Shown here one piece after another: positions 47,665 through 55,214 of a DNA stretch of 64,000 nucleotides (its first letter is position 1; each line of letters begins with the position of its first letter). The DNA is taken from the NCBI RefSeq assembly GCF_001515305.1, contig NZ_LNQV01000016.1:27179-91178 (forward strand), given 5' to 3'. The notes beneath the pieces are model-generated. The model was given only the letters and a program-made list of their open reading frames with translations. It searched no databases and was not told where the DNA came from. The position numbers and the translations under genes are program-made. The DNA comes from Aquitalea pelogenes. GTDB lineage: Bacteria > Pseudomonadota > Gammaproteobacteria > Burkholderiales > Chromobacteriaceae.

Positions 47665-48354
47665 TCAAGCCGGGCGGGCTGGTCCCTGCCCATCACGCAG
47701 CAACTGCCGTGACAGACGACTGTGCAAGCGCTGATGGCAAGCGGCAGCCAGCCCCAGCAATTCGCCATTATCGGCAGAGATGCCCGGCGGCGTGGCTATC
47801 TGCTGCGCCAGCGCCTGCAAGGGCGTGGCCGAACTGTTCAGCCCCAGCAAACGGCCATGCGCATGGCGCAAGGGATGGTCCGGCGTGTAATCCAGCGTCA
47901 GCAACCAGTGCGAATGCTGCCAGCGCGCACCCTGCGCCAATACCGCCTGCAACACCGCATGACTCACTTGCACCCCGGCGGCCTCCACCGCCAGTGCCAG
48001 GGCCTGCTCCCAACGCGGCGCAGTGGGCGGCAGCTGCTCCAGCGCGGGTAGCAACTCTCGATTCAACCAGTCACGCAACTGCCGCGCCAGCGGTTTGCCA
48101 CTACGACGCAAGGCGCGCAGCAGGGCCGTTGCGGGCCAGTATTGCTTGATGTCTTCAGTAACTGCGGTGTTTTGGTGAGTGGTGTCTGCGGCGAGTAAGT
48201 GCTGTAAGCGTTGGCCGAGACGTCGGCCAGTGACAGCCAGCACATCGCCGCTGTGCAGCCACCATTGGCCGTGCTGGTGTTGCACATGCAGCGGTTTACC
48301 CTGGTAGTAAAAGCAAAGAGGAGGCGGGTGTTGGGGGGAGGTTTGCGTAGTCAT
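47665..48354 (-). CDS. BRO-N/antirepressor-like protein (copy 1)
   Basis: 229 residues from the ATG at 48354 (MTTQTSPQHPPPLCFYY; AAGGAA site upstream). The middle resembles the BRO family N-terminal domain of phage antirepressors: WWLHSGDVLAVTGRRLGQRL, then TALLRALRRSGKPLARQL and DWLNRELLPALEQL, which fits the 'SRKPEAKxFxxWV-xEVLP' core. The C-terminal half (VSHAVLQAVLAQGARW, LTLDYTPDHPLRHAHGRLLGL) is unknown to me. A near-identical paralogue is at 62746-63420. It converges on nrdG. DNA binding and regulation are inferred. Confidence 0.65.
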   Translation of the reverse strand: MTTQTSPQHPPPLCFYYQGKPLHVQHQHGQWWLHSGDVLAVTGRRLGQRLQHLLAADTTHQNTAVTEDIKQYWPATALLRALRRSGKPLARQLRDWLNRELLPALEQLPPTAPRWEQALALAVEAAGVQVSHAVLQAVLAQGARWQHSHWLLTLDYTPDHPLRHAHGRLLGLNSSATPLQALAQQIATPPGISADNGELLGLAAACHQRLHSRLSRQLLRDGQGPARPA

Positions 48355-48498
48355 GAAGCGGGTTCCTTCGAGTGCGTTGAAAGTCACCCCTGTTGAGAGG
48401 GTGGCCAGGTACTTCAACACCGCTCGAAGACGGCCTGCAGATTTTCCCGGTTGCCCGGGTATTGTATGACTGCACGCTACCCGGCCATAAGCTTGGCA

Positions 48499-48518
48499 TT
48501 GTCCGAAAAAATGGACAA
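48499..48518. promoter_or_regulatory. Palindromic candidate operator
   Basis: TTGTCC-GAAAAAAT-GGACAA is a perfect 6-bp dyad around an A/T-rich centre, the typical shape of a helix-turn-helix repressor site. It precedes BRO-N-like copy 1. Confidence 0.45.
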
Positions 48519-48581
48519 ATACGGAACTGATGGGCGTAAAAATGCCGTCAAGCTTTCGGGTACGGCAACCGCTTCGAGATG

Positions 48582-48616
48582 GTGTGTTGAGCACCAGCGG
48601 CACACTGTAGCGATGG
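48582..48616 (-). promoter_or_regulatory. Promoter/operator block shared with BRO-N-like copy 2
   Basis: GTGTGTTGAGCAC-yAGCGGC...CTGTAG matches 63493-63527 upstream of the second BRO-N-like gene. On the minus strand the block offers a -10-like TACAGT followed by the near-palindrome GTGCTCAACAC. Lying 228 bases from copy 1 but only 73 from copy 2, it is a likely common regulatory element. Confidence 0.5.
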
Positions 48617-48700
48617 GGGATATGTGTGGAAACTGCTCTAAGGGGAAGGCGAGCAGGACGTTGCTTGCAAGGAAAGTACCGCACCGATGCGCCCCACGGG

Positions 48701-48944
48701 CCCCGTCAAGCATGCCGACAGGTGGCCGGGGCGAGGTGTTAAGCGCCTGCAATGTCTGAGCGATTTGACGTTAGCAAATCGCGAGTTCAGGCGCGCCTCG
48801 CACCGGACGGAACCTGTCGGGCAGCCGCAGGCCATGCTTGTGGGGTGGCCTTGGAGGTGAAGGAGGGCTTGGCCAGGCAAGCCCTCCTTCCCGTCCGCCG
48901 CGCGGAAGCGGCATGTAAATCATCATCTGCGTAGCAGATTTCTA
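48701..48944. repeat. Structured repeat element, copy 1 (candidate RNA)
   Basis: A roughly 245-base element repeated at 49260-49506 in the same orientation. Nested stems: CCGG/CCGG, GCGAGG/CCTCGC (48731/48796), GCGCCTG/CAGGCGC (48743/48788) and GCGATTTG/CAAATCGC (48760/48775). Then a perfect 13-bp hairpin GAAGGAGGGCTTG/CAAGCCCTCCTTC (48859-48890), GCCGC/GCGGC (48897-48912) and ATCTGC/GCAGAT (48925-48939). No open frame is conserved between copies. Confidence 0.65.
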
Positions 48945-48986
48945 ACCCGCACAATTCAACGAAAAACCAACAGCAAAATCAACTTC

Positions 48987-49170
48987 GCGGGTCTCGCCCC
49001 GCCGTCGAGGTACTTTACTTTTGCTTCGCCAAAAGAAAGTACCCAAAGAAAAGGCGACCCGCAGCGCGTCGAATTCCCGCCCCAGCCGCACCGCTCAGGG
49101 CGCGGCCGGAACTTGCGGCGCGCTAACGTCGCGCCGCTGCGGACAGCCGACCGCTTAAGACCCTGAGCGG
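48987..49170. repeat. Central inverted-repeat block between the two structured repeat copies
   Basis: Non-coding, strongly self-complementary. GCGGGTctCGCC pairs with GGCGACCCGC (48987-49062), enclosing GGTACTTTaCTTTTG/CAAAAGAAAGTACC (49009-49043). A second unit has CCGCTCAGGG/CCCTGAGCGG (49091/49161) enclosing GCGGCGCG-CTAACGT-CGCGCCGC (49115-49137). The AAAAGAAAGTACCCAAAGAAAAGGCGACCC segment type is, to my recollection, a sequence seen between genes in many proteobacteria; I cannot confirm that here. Confidence 0.55.
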
Positions 49171-49259
49171 CACCACTGTGTCGGCTCGCGCTGACGGGAT
49201 TGGGTCAGCTCCGACAAGTGTTCCTGATCAGAGAAACACCACACCAACGCGCCAACCGG

Positions 49260-49506
49260 CCCCGTCAAGCATGCAGACAGGTGGCCGGGGCGAGGTAAGT
49301 AATCGCCTGCAATGTCTGAGCGATTTGACGTTAGCAAATCGCGAGTTCAGGCGCGCCTCGCGCCGGACGGGCCCTCTCGGGTAGCTGCAGGCCATATGAT
49401 GTGGCTAGCTTTTCCCGTAGTGGGAATCTTTGGCCAAGCAAAGATCCCTTTCCCGTTTGCCGCGCGGAAGCGGCACTTAAATCATCATCCGCGTGAGCGG
49501 ATTTCT
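49260..49506. repeat. Structured repeat element, copy 2 (candidate RNA)
   Basis: Second copy of the element at 48701-48944. The stem region 49286-49366 is nearly identical. The next hairpin has a different sequence that still pairs: GGGAATCTTTG/CAAAGATCCC (49422-49448) with a similar GCCAAG loop. GCCGC/GCGGC (49459-49474) is unchanged. The last stem is ATCCGC/GCGGAT (49487-49502) in place of ATCTGC/GCAGAT. The downstream stretch to 49659 holds nothing I recognise. Confidence 0.65.
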
Positions 49507-49659
49507 ACTGCACTGTCTGTGTGATTGCTACTTGAGTAGAGGGATTGCATCGGATAATCTCAATGTCATGAAAGCCTTGCTGACCTTCCAATGCAGCCCG
49601 TATCGTCATCCATACGCTGAACTTCTCTGTCCGCAAATAACGGTTAACCGGCTTAAGCC

Positions 49660-50235
49660 ATGAAAGCGCGAATGTCATTTGAACTACGTATTGCCGGTGA
49701 GGCCGATGCCCAAGAAATTGCAACTCTTGTGAACCGAGCTTACCGTCCCTCGCCGCAAGAGGCAGGCTGGACTCACGAAGCAAATCTGATTGCTGGTGAA
49801 AGAATTAACCTGTCGCAGGTTCTTTCTCTGTTTCACGAGCAGTCCACGGTTCTGCTCTTGTGTCATGGGGCTGAAATTGTCGCTTGTGTACATGTACAAG
49901 GAGGTCAGTCTGGCGCTTACATTGGCATGCTGGCGACCCATCCCGGTATGCAGGCCCAAGGTCTTGGTAAGCAGATGCTGCTCCATGCAGAGGCATACGC
50001 TACAGAGCATTTAAAGGCATCGGTATTCAGAATGTCGGTTCTGTCTTCTCGACCAGAACTCTTGGCATTCTACCAGCGCCGCGGTTATGTACTTACCGGG
50101 GAGGTGGCGGAATATCCCTTGTCGGCTGGTGTCGGTTTACCAATTGTTGAAGGCATTCATCTCCTGTCGCTTGAAAAGACACCTGCCAAGCAACACGGCG
50201 TGAGCGAAACCCTCGTTTCGGATTCAAGCGTATAA
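49660..50235 (+). CDS. GNAT-family N-acetyltransferase
   Basis: About 191 residues (187 if it begins at the ATG 49672, MSFELRIAGE). The acetyl-CoA-binding motif A is visible as IGMLATHPGMQAQGLGKQMLLHAEAYA (Q-x2-G-x-G near residue 105). FYQRRGYVLTGE is the C-terminal GNAT motif B. The substrate is unknown. It follows the structured repeats and precedes a run of AT-rich genes, so it may be part of an acquired segment. Confidence 0.82.
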   Translation: MKARMSFELRIAGEADAQEIATLVNRAYRPSPQEAGWTHEANLIAGERINLSQVLSLFHEQSTVLLLCHGAEIVACVHVQGGQSGAYIGMLATHPGMQAQGLGKQMLLHAEAYATEHLKASVFRMSVLSSRPELLAFYQRRGYVLTGEVAEYPLSAGVGLPIVEGIHLLSLEKTPAKQHGVSETLVSDSSV

Positions 50236-50344
50236 ATTCTTTCGGACTAATACGCCAAAGTGACTGCTGTTGGTCAGACGCTTCGCTCGCTACCGGCCAG
50301 GCTTAATCGTAATTTCTTGTTCATTAAATGCAGCGAGGTCAAGT

Positions 50345-50599
50345 ATGTATCGTGACAGCACTGTCTTGGCTTGGTGTGTTTTGATTCTTGGTGTGTTTGG
50401 TATTGTAAATGGCAGTGATATATTGATTCGTGGCGCAATGCATACGGATGGAAGTAGTTGCAAGGCGATATGCGGCCTCTCGTTGTTGCTTTCGCAGTTT
50501 TTCAGTCCAGCAGTCGCGCCGCTTGCGGCAGGTATTGTCTATTTGCTATTAGGTGTTTTTTTGGTTTGTATTGGCTGTTTGGTGCTGAAGAGTAAGTAA
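50345..50599 (+). CDS. Small membrane protein, unknown function
   Basis: 84 residues from ATG 50345. Two strongly hydrophobic helices: about residues 8-27 and 57-80 (GIVYLLLGVFLVCIGCLVL). A GAGG site is just upstream. It and the next two genes are visibly richer in A/T than the rest of the window, a sign of foreign origin. No family recognised. Confidence 0.6.
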   Translation: MYRDSTVLAWCVLILGVFGIVNGSDILIRGAMHTDGSSCKAICGLSLLLSQFFSPAVAPLAAGIVYLLLGVFLVCIGCLVLKSK

Positions 50600-50684
50600 A
50601 AGACGCTGCTGCATATTGTTTTAATGTTGGTTTTGCAAGTGGCTGTTTCTTAAGGTTGATAGTGGTTATTATTGGTAATGCAAG

Positions 50685-51089
50685 ATGATAAAAGAGCTGT
50701 TTGTTATTTTGTCCTTGGTCTTTGGCTATGCATTTCTTGTCAGAAAAAGCTTTGTGCTTGCGAAAGTTCACTTCACGAATAAGATCTTGCAATATGTTGC
50801 ACTGGTTATTGCACTGATCGCCACCCTTATGCTTGCCTATGCATTTTTCTGGGCAAGAACACCACCTGTCAGACCTAAACCGGAACTAATCATTATTGCG
50901 GAAAAATTGGTAATCCCTGTTTTTCTGTTTCTTCCGAGTTCGCTGGCATTTGTTTGCGCATTCCTGCTCAGAAAACAAGAAAGTCGCGTACGTGAAGATT
51001 GGGTGGCGATTGTTACTGTTTTGGCTGCCATTTTCTCACCAATTGGCCTGGTTATCTCCGGCTGCGGTTTGGCTGGTGCTTGTTTTTGA
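50685..51089 (+). CDS. Membrane protein, unknown function
   Basis: 134 residues with about four hydrophobic segments (5-20, 34-55, 72-94, 105-132). There is no recognisable motif. It uses A/T-rich codons like its neighbours. About 85 bases separate it from the previous gene. Function not assignable. Confidence 0.6.
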   Translation: MIKELFVILSLVFGYAFLVRKSFVLAKVHFTNKILQYVALVIALIATLMLAYAFFWARTPPVRPKPELIIIAEKLVIPVFLFLPSSLAFVCAFLLRKQESRVREDWVAIVTVLAAIFSPIGLVISGCGLAGACF

Positions 51090-51158
51090 AGTGGATGCCA
51101 TGCATGTCGAATAATGCTTAATCGGCAAGGCAATTTGACTTGGCAGTCAGGAAGATAA

Positions 51159-51710
51159 ATGTTTGCAAGACTTGCGTTGATGATTATTGTGGTGGGAGTC
51201 AATTTTTTTGCAGTCGGTAATGCTTGGAATGATTGGGTTTTGTATTCCAGGTATCACACACCACATAAATCAGATATCAAATATTCAACGGGCGCAGTTC
51301 AGTACAGGCTAGGAAAGCGTACTGCCGGAAATTCCGGAATTTTGCTGGGCGATAATCATTTTTATTATTGTGCGCCAACTGCCGGAGCTGGCTATTCGAG
51401 TTGTAGTTTGTGTTTTTTCAAAGGACGCTGCGATGAGCCTGGGCGGATGGATTATGCCGATAAAGTTGGTTCCAGAATAAAACTGGGCTGGGTTGGTATG
51501 AGTGGCATACAGGATAGGGTGGTGTTTTCCATTGAGGCGGATGGTGTTGTTGTGGTGCCTTATGATAGTGCGGTTTTGAAGTATGAAGCCAAACGTCAAA
51601 AGGCAGGTGACTCCATGGCTGATGATATTGCCTTTATTGTTTTTGCAATCGTTGTTGATTTGATATTGTTCTGTCGGTTCAGGGTGAAAGTTGCTGGTTC
51701 TAGGTCATGA
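51159..51710 (+). CDS. Membrane-anchored protein, unknown function
   Basis: 183 residues. An N-terminal helix (ARLALMIIVVGVNFFAVG) and a C-terminal helix (DIAFIVFAIVVDLILFC) flank a soluble part of about 120 residues with four to five Cys (YYCAPTAGAGYSSCSLCFFKGRC), which may form disulphides if periplasmic. Unknown family; AT-rich composition like its neighbours. Confidence 0.6.
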   Translation: MFARLALMIIVVGVNFFAVGNAWNDWVLYSRYHTPHKSDIKYSTGAVQYRLGKRTAGNSGILLGDNHFYYCAPTAGAGYSSCSLCFFKGRCDEPGRMDYADKVGSRIKLGWVGMSGIQDRVVFSIEADGVVVVPYDSAVLKYEAKRQKAGDSMADDIAFIVFAIVVDLILFCRFRVKVAGSRS

Positions 51711-51759
51711 AAGATGTGCATCTGCCTGAGCGAATTTCCATGCGTGCATTGATAGACAT

Positions 51760-52263
51760 ATGAATCGTCAAACGTGGGTGTGCGTGTTGTCCTGCCTGTT
51801 TCTATGTATTGGCCTGATCGCTGCCGTGTGGGTGCTGGCAGCACCAAACCATTTATCGCTGCTGCCGCCACAGCTGGGGGTGCAGAAGGTTTTGTACGCA
51901 GAAACCGACTCCTGGGGTTTTGGCCCCGGAGGTAACGAGACGGGAGTGGTCTTGTATGAGCTTCCTCCGCATCTGGCCCGCAAGAACCCGAATAGCCTGC
52001 TTCCGGAGCTGGAGTGGGAAGCTACCCCCTTGCACGGTCATCGTGAGTGGTTTGAGGGGGAGGGTGCTTCACAAACAATAGCCGGGCCATTACTGGAGAA
52101 TTATCTGAACCAGTATGGTTTCGGCATTCCAATCAAAGCCGGGGTCGCCAGAGAAATCGACCGTGCCGTCTCTGCACCGGGTAGCTGGTATGCATATACC
52201 CGACATGGGGTGGTCGTGCTGATGCCCTTGATCAATCGGGTGGCCTTTGTTTATGCCGGTTGA
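51760..52263 (+). CDS. Exported or anchored protein, unknown function
   Basis: 167 residues with a signal-anchor (WVCVLSCLFLCIGLIAAVWVL, residues about 6-26) and a soluble remainder (PPQLGVQKVLYAETDSWGFGPGGNETG...). No catalytic motif seen. Composition is closer to the chromosome average than the previous three genes. It may belong to the same unit. Confidence 0.6.
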   Translation: MNRQTWVCVLSCLFLCIGLIAAVWVLAAPNHLSLLPPQLGVQKVLYAETDSWGFGPGGNETGVVLYELPPHLARKNPNSLLPELEWEATPLHGHREWFEGEGASQTIAGPLLENYLNQYGFGIPIKAGVAREIDRAVSAPGSWYAYTRHGVVVLMPLINRVAFVYAG

Positions 52264-52354
52264 CCATGTGTTTGACTGATCCAGATCAACCATCCACAAG
52301 CAAAACACCATCCTGCATTCACCTGTGCCACCTGGCAGTGCTATCTTCCCAGCC

Positions 52355-52720
52355 ATGAAAGCCCTGTACCGTTTCCTGCTCATGCTTCTGCTCGCGCTTC
52401 CGGCACTCAATGTGCTGGCGGCAAGTGCCGACATGGCCATGGCCGGTGCGGCTATCACCTCCGCAGACTGCGTGGCCCATGCCAGCTGCCACGACAACAC
52501 AGCAGGCAAGATGCCGGAACATGCCGGCCATGCAAAAGCGGCGCATGGCATGTTGTGTGGTGGCGCGGGCTGCGTGCAGCTGTGCGCACCTGCCTTGTCC
52601 CAGTTTGCCGACTGGACTGCCGCCCCGTTAGCCACCGGCGGCATTTTTGTGCCCACCCAGCCTGCCACGCTGGCTGGCATCACCCTTTCTCCGCCGCACC
52701 GCCCCCCTGTACTGGCCTGA
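52355..52720 (+). CDS. Exported Cys/His/Met-rich protein, possible metal binding
   Basis: 121 residues from ATG 52355: signal peptide MKALYRFLLMLLLALPALNVLAA, then a mature part with many metal-ligand residues (ADMAMAG, CVAHASCHDN, KMPEHAGHAKAAHGMLCGGAGC). The downstream DUF411-type gene suggests copper or related metal handling, which is inference. A longer start at 52325 is possible but lacks a leader-like N-terminus. Confidence 0.6.
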   Translation: MKALYRFLLMLLLALPALNVLAASADMAMAGAAITSADCVAHASCHDNTAGKMPEHAGHAKAAHGMLCGGAGCVQLCAPALSQFADWTAAPLATGGIFVPTQPATLAGITLSPPHRPPVLA

Positions 52721-52790
52721 CAGCATTTTCCATTTTGCCGGCTTGTTGCCGGTCAATCTAATCATTGTCATTGCCAGAAGGAGGGCCACC

Positions 52791-53228
52791 ATGGCCACTA
52801 TCCGCACCCGCGTTATTGCCGTATTGATCGGCGCATTCAGTACTTCCGTTTTTGCCGCTACCCCGGTCACGCTATACAAAAGCCCCAGTTGCAGCTGCTG
52901 CGAGGCCTATGTCAGCTACCTCAAGCACCAGGGCTTTGAGGTTACCGCCATCAATCGCGATGACATGCAGTCCATCAAGCAGCAAATGGGCGTCACGCCC
53001 GGCCTTGGCAGTTGCCACACCGCCAGGATTGGTCGCTACACCATTGAAGGCCATGTGCCGGTGGCTGCCATCAGGCAGTTGATGGCCAGCAAGGCCGACG
53101 TGGTGGGCTTGTCCGCCCCCGGCATGCCGCTGCACAGCCCCGGCATGGGTGAAGAAAAGCCAGGCACGCAGGCCATTTACACCATGACAAAGGACCAGCG
53201 CACCGGCGTGCTGTTTGGCCGCTTCTGA
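52791..53228 (+). CDS. DUF411-family periplasmic protein, probable copper-related
   Basis: 145 residues from ATG 52791, with an AAGGAGG site. Signal peptide RTRVIAVLIGAFSTSVFA, then TPVTLYKSPSCSCCEAYVSYLKHQGFEV, the CxCC thioredoxin-like cluster, and GSCHTARIGRYTIEGHVPVAAI, the standard DUF411 blocks. DUF411 genes usually occur in copper-resistance loci. The strong ribosome site supports this start over the longer frame from 52647. Confidence 0.82.
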   Translation: MATIRTRVIAVLIGAFSTSVFAATPVTLYKSPSCSCCEAYVSYLKHQGFEVTAINRDDMQSIKQQMGVTPGLGSCHTARIGRYTIEGHVPVAAIRQLMASKADVVGLSAPGMPLHSPGMGEEKPGTQAIYTMTKDQRTGVLFGRF

Positions 53229-53295
53229 GTCATCTGCTGGCTGCGGTGGCATGAGCAGCCGCACCATTCGTGCGCCTACTTCGCAGTAGCGCAAG

Positions 53296-53328
53296 CCCGG
53301 CAGCCTTCATTGGCTGGCCGGGTTTTTT
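53296..53328 (+). terminator. Rho-independent terminator after the DUF411 gene
   Basis: CCCGGC-AGCC and GGCT-GGCCGGG pair around a 6-base loop, followed by T6. Confidence 0.75.
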
Positions 53329-53351
53329 CATGTTTGCATAAAGCCCACAAA

Positions 53352-53394
53352 CAAAGTACGGACTTCCGCACCCGCCTTACGGGGCAAAGTACGG
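53352..53394 (+). promoter_or_regulatory. Candidate upstream activator sites for the malic enzyme promoter
   Basis: CAAAGTACGG occurs at 53352 and again at 53385, exactly 33 bases (about three helical turns) apart. A dyad TACGGA-CT-TCCGCA overlaps the first copy. They lie about 82-124 bases upstream of the sigma-54 element, the right distance for an NtrC-type activator. Confidence 0.5.
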
Positions 53395-53475
53395 CCTGAC
53401 GTGAGTATGGTTTTTTGAGTAAATAAAAACCCATAAAAATCAATGATCTAAAAAAATTTCAAAGGGCGGAAAGGC

Positions 53476-53491
53476 TGGCACGCCAGTTGCA
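53476..53491 (+). promoter_or_regulatory. Sigma-54 (-24/-12) promoter of the malic enzyme gene
   Basis: TGGCACG-CCAG-TTGCA matches the sigma-54 consensus exactly in both halves and spacing. It is 60 bases before the malic enzyme start. A sigma-54-dependent activator gene lies downstream at 59231. Confidence 0.85.
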
Positions 53492-53550
53492 ATAAGAAGG
53501 GCAGCTGAGACGTTTTCATCTCACCCATTCGATACAAACTGGAGATTGCC

Positions 53551-55209
53551 ATGACTGTAAAGAACACTTCCGTCAAGAATGACAAACTGAGCGCCAAGGG
53601 CGTACAAGGCGGCATGCCGCTGCTGCATGAACCCAAGCTGAACAAGGGCACGGCCTACAGCGTGGAAGAGCGTCGCCAGCTGGGCCTGGAAGGTTTGCTG
53701 CCGCATGCGGTGGAAAACCTGGACCGTCAGGTTGAGCGCGTCATGGCGCATCTGGATGAAAAAGCGGACGATCTGGAACGCTACACCTATTTGATCGGCC
53801 TGGAAGACCGTAACGAAACCGTGTTCTACAAGACGGTGATGTCCGACCCGAAGCGCTTCATCCCGGTACTGTACGACCCGACCGTAGCCGATGCCTGCGA
53901 AACCTTCGGCAACAACTACCGCCGCGCCCGTGGCATGTACATCACCCGTTACATGAAGGGCCGCATGGCCGAAGTGCTGCGCAACTGGCCGGAAAAAGAC
54001 GTGCGCTTCATCTGCGTATCCACCGGTGGCCGCATTCTGGGCCTGGGCGACATCGGTGCCAACGGCATGGGTATTCCGATTGGCAAGCTGCAACTGTACA
54101 CCGCTTGCGCTGCCGTACCGCCGGCCGGCCTGCTGCCGGTGCTGTTCGACATCGGCACCACCAATGAAACCCTGCGCGCCGACCCCTTCTACATGGGCAC
54201 CCGCGAAGCCCCGGTTTCCGAAGCCGAGCTGGACGAACTGACCGAAGAATTCATCCAGGCCGTACAGGAAGTGTTCCCCAACTGCTGCGTGCATTTTGAA
54301 GACTGGAAGGGCACCGACGCCATCCGCATGCTGGATCGCTACAAAGACAAGATCCTCTGCTACAACGATGACATTCAAGGTACTGCCAGCGTGGCGCTGG
54401 CAGGTATTGCGGCCGGCATGAACATTACCGGCGGCAAGCTGACCGACCAGCGCGTGATGTTCCTGGGTGCGGGCTCTGCCGGTCTTGGCATTGCCAAGCT
54501 GTTCTGCGCCGAACTGCAAACCCTGGGCCTGAGCGAAGCCGATGCCCGCAAGCAGGTGGCCTTGTTCGACATCAACGGCCTGATCGAGCATTCCCGTACC
54601 GACCTGTCCGAAACCCAGAAGCTGTATGCCCGCCCGGCCAAGCCGTGCAAGGACTTTGTGCAGGCCATCCGCGACTTCAAGCCGACCGTGCTGGTAGGTG
54701 TGAGCACCAAGGCCCGTGCCTTCACCCGCGAGGTGATCGAGCTGATGAGCGAACTGAACGAACAGCCCATCATCTTTGCGCTGTCCAACCCCACCCACAA
54801 GGCCGAGTGTACTGCTGAGGAAGCCTACACCTGGTCCAAGGGCAAGGCGCTGTTTGCCGCTGGCGTGCAGTTCCCCGACTTTGACTACGAAGGCAAGACC
54901 TTCCGTCCGGGCCAGGCCAACAACTTCTACATCTACCCGGCCATCGGTCTGGCTACTTACTGCTGCCGTCCGACCCGCCTGAACGACGAATGCTTCATCG
55001 TGGCTGCCCATGCCACCGCCGATCAGGTCACGCTGACCCAGCGCGCCAAGAGCATGCTGTTCCCCAGCCAGGACCAGATTCTGGAAACCGAAGTGACCAC
55101 GGCAGCACGCATTGCCGAGTACATGTTCGATTCCGGCCTGGCCCAGGTGGAACGTCCGCGTGATATCCGTGCCTGGATCGAGGCGCAGCTCTACAAGCCG
55201 CAGTACTGA
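53551..55209 (+). CDS. maeA: NAD-dependent malic enzyme (malate dehydrogenase, oxaloacetate-decarboxylating)
   Basis: 552 residues. Converts malate to pyruvate and CO2. The malic domain has the signature STGGRILGLGDIGANGMGI and the metal-binding FEDWKGTDA segment; CYNDDIQGTASVAL and the dinucleotide fold FLGAGSAGLGIAKLF follow. Size and LFDINGLI fit the large NAD-type (SfcA/MaeA) enzyme. It is expressed from a sigma-54 promoter, so probably induced by C4-dicarboxylates through the DctB/D-like pair downstream. Confidence 0.92.
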   Translation: MTVKNTSVKNDKLSAKGVQGGMPLLHEPKLNKGTAYSVEERRQLGLEGLLPHAVENLDRQVERVMAHLDEKADDLERYTYLIGLEDRNETVFYKTVMSDPKRFIPVLYDPTVADACETFGNNYRRARGMYITRYMKGRMAEVLRNWPEKDVRFICVSTGGRILGLGDIGANGMGIPIGKLQLYTACAAVPPAGLLPVLFDIGTTNETLRADPFYMGTREAPVSEAELDELTEEFIQAVQEVFPNCCVHFEDWKGTDAIRMLDRYKDKILCYNDDIQGTASVALAGIAAGMNITGGKLTDQRVMFLGAGSAGLGIAKLFCAELQTLGLSEADARKQVALFDINGLIEHSRTDLSETQKLYARPAKPCKDFVQAIRDFKPTVLVGVSTKARAFTREVIELMSELNEQPIIFALSNPTHKAECTAEEAYTWSKGKALFAAGVQFPDFDYEGKTFRPGQANNFYIYPAIGLATYCCRPTRLNDECFIVAAHATADQVTLTQRAKSMLFPSQDQILETEVTTAARIAEYMFDSGLAQVERPRDIRAWIEAQLYKPQY

Positions 55210-55214
55210 GAGCA

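Larger units (their letters stand above)
48355..48700 (-). promoter_or_regulatory. Long 5' region of BRO-N-like copy 1 with inverted repeats
   Basis: About 350 bases with no convincing gene. It holds CCGGGTA/TACCCGG (48455-48484), the palindrome TTGTCC-N8-GGACAA (48499-48518), and the block at 48582-48616 shared with copy 2. Minus-strand TTATGG-N18-TACAAT near 48461-48490 is a second possible promoter. Confidence 0.45.

Noticed and set aside
47665..48684. Longer form of BRO-N-like copy 1 starting at 48684
   Set aside because: The extra 110 residues cover the regulatory region and have no counterpart in copy 2; the ATG at 48354 has a good ribosome site.
48752..49524. Small open frames starting MSERFDVSKSRVQARLAPDG in both structured repeat copies
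   Set aside because: The shared peptide comes from the conserved stem region; the rest differs between copies in a way that preserves base pairing, not protein. I treat it as non-coding.
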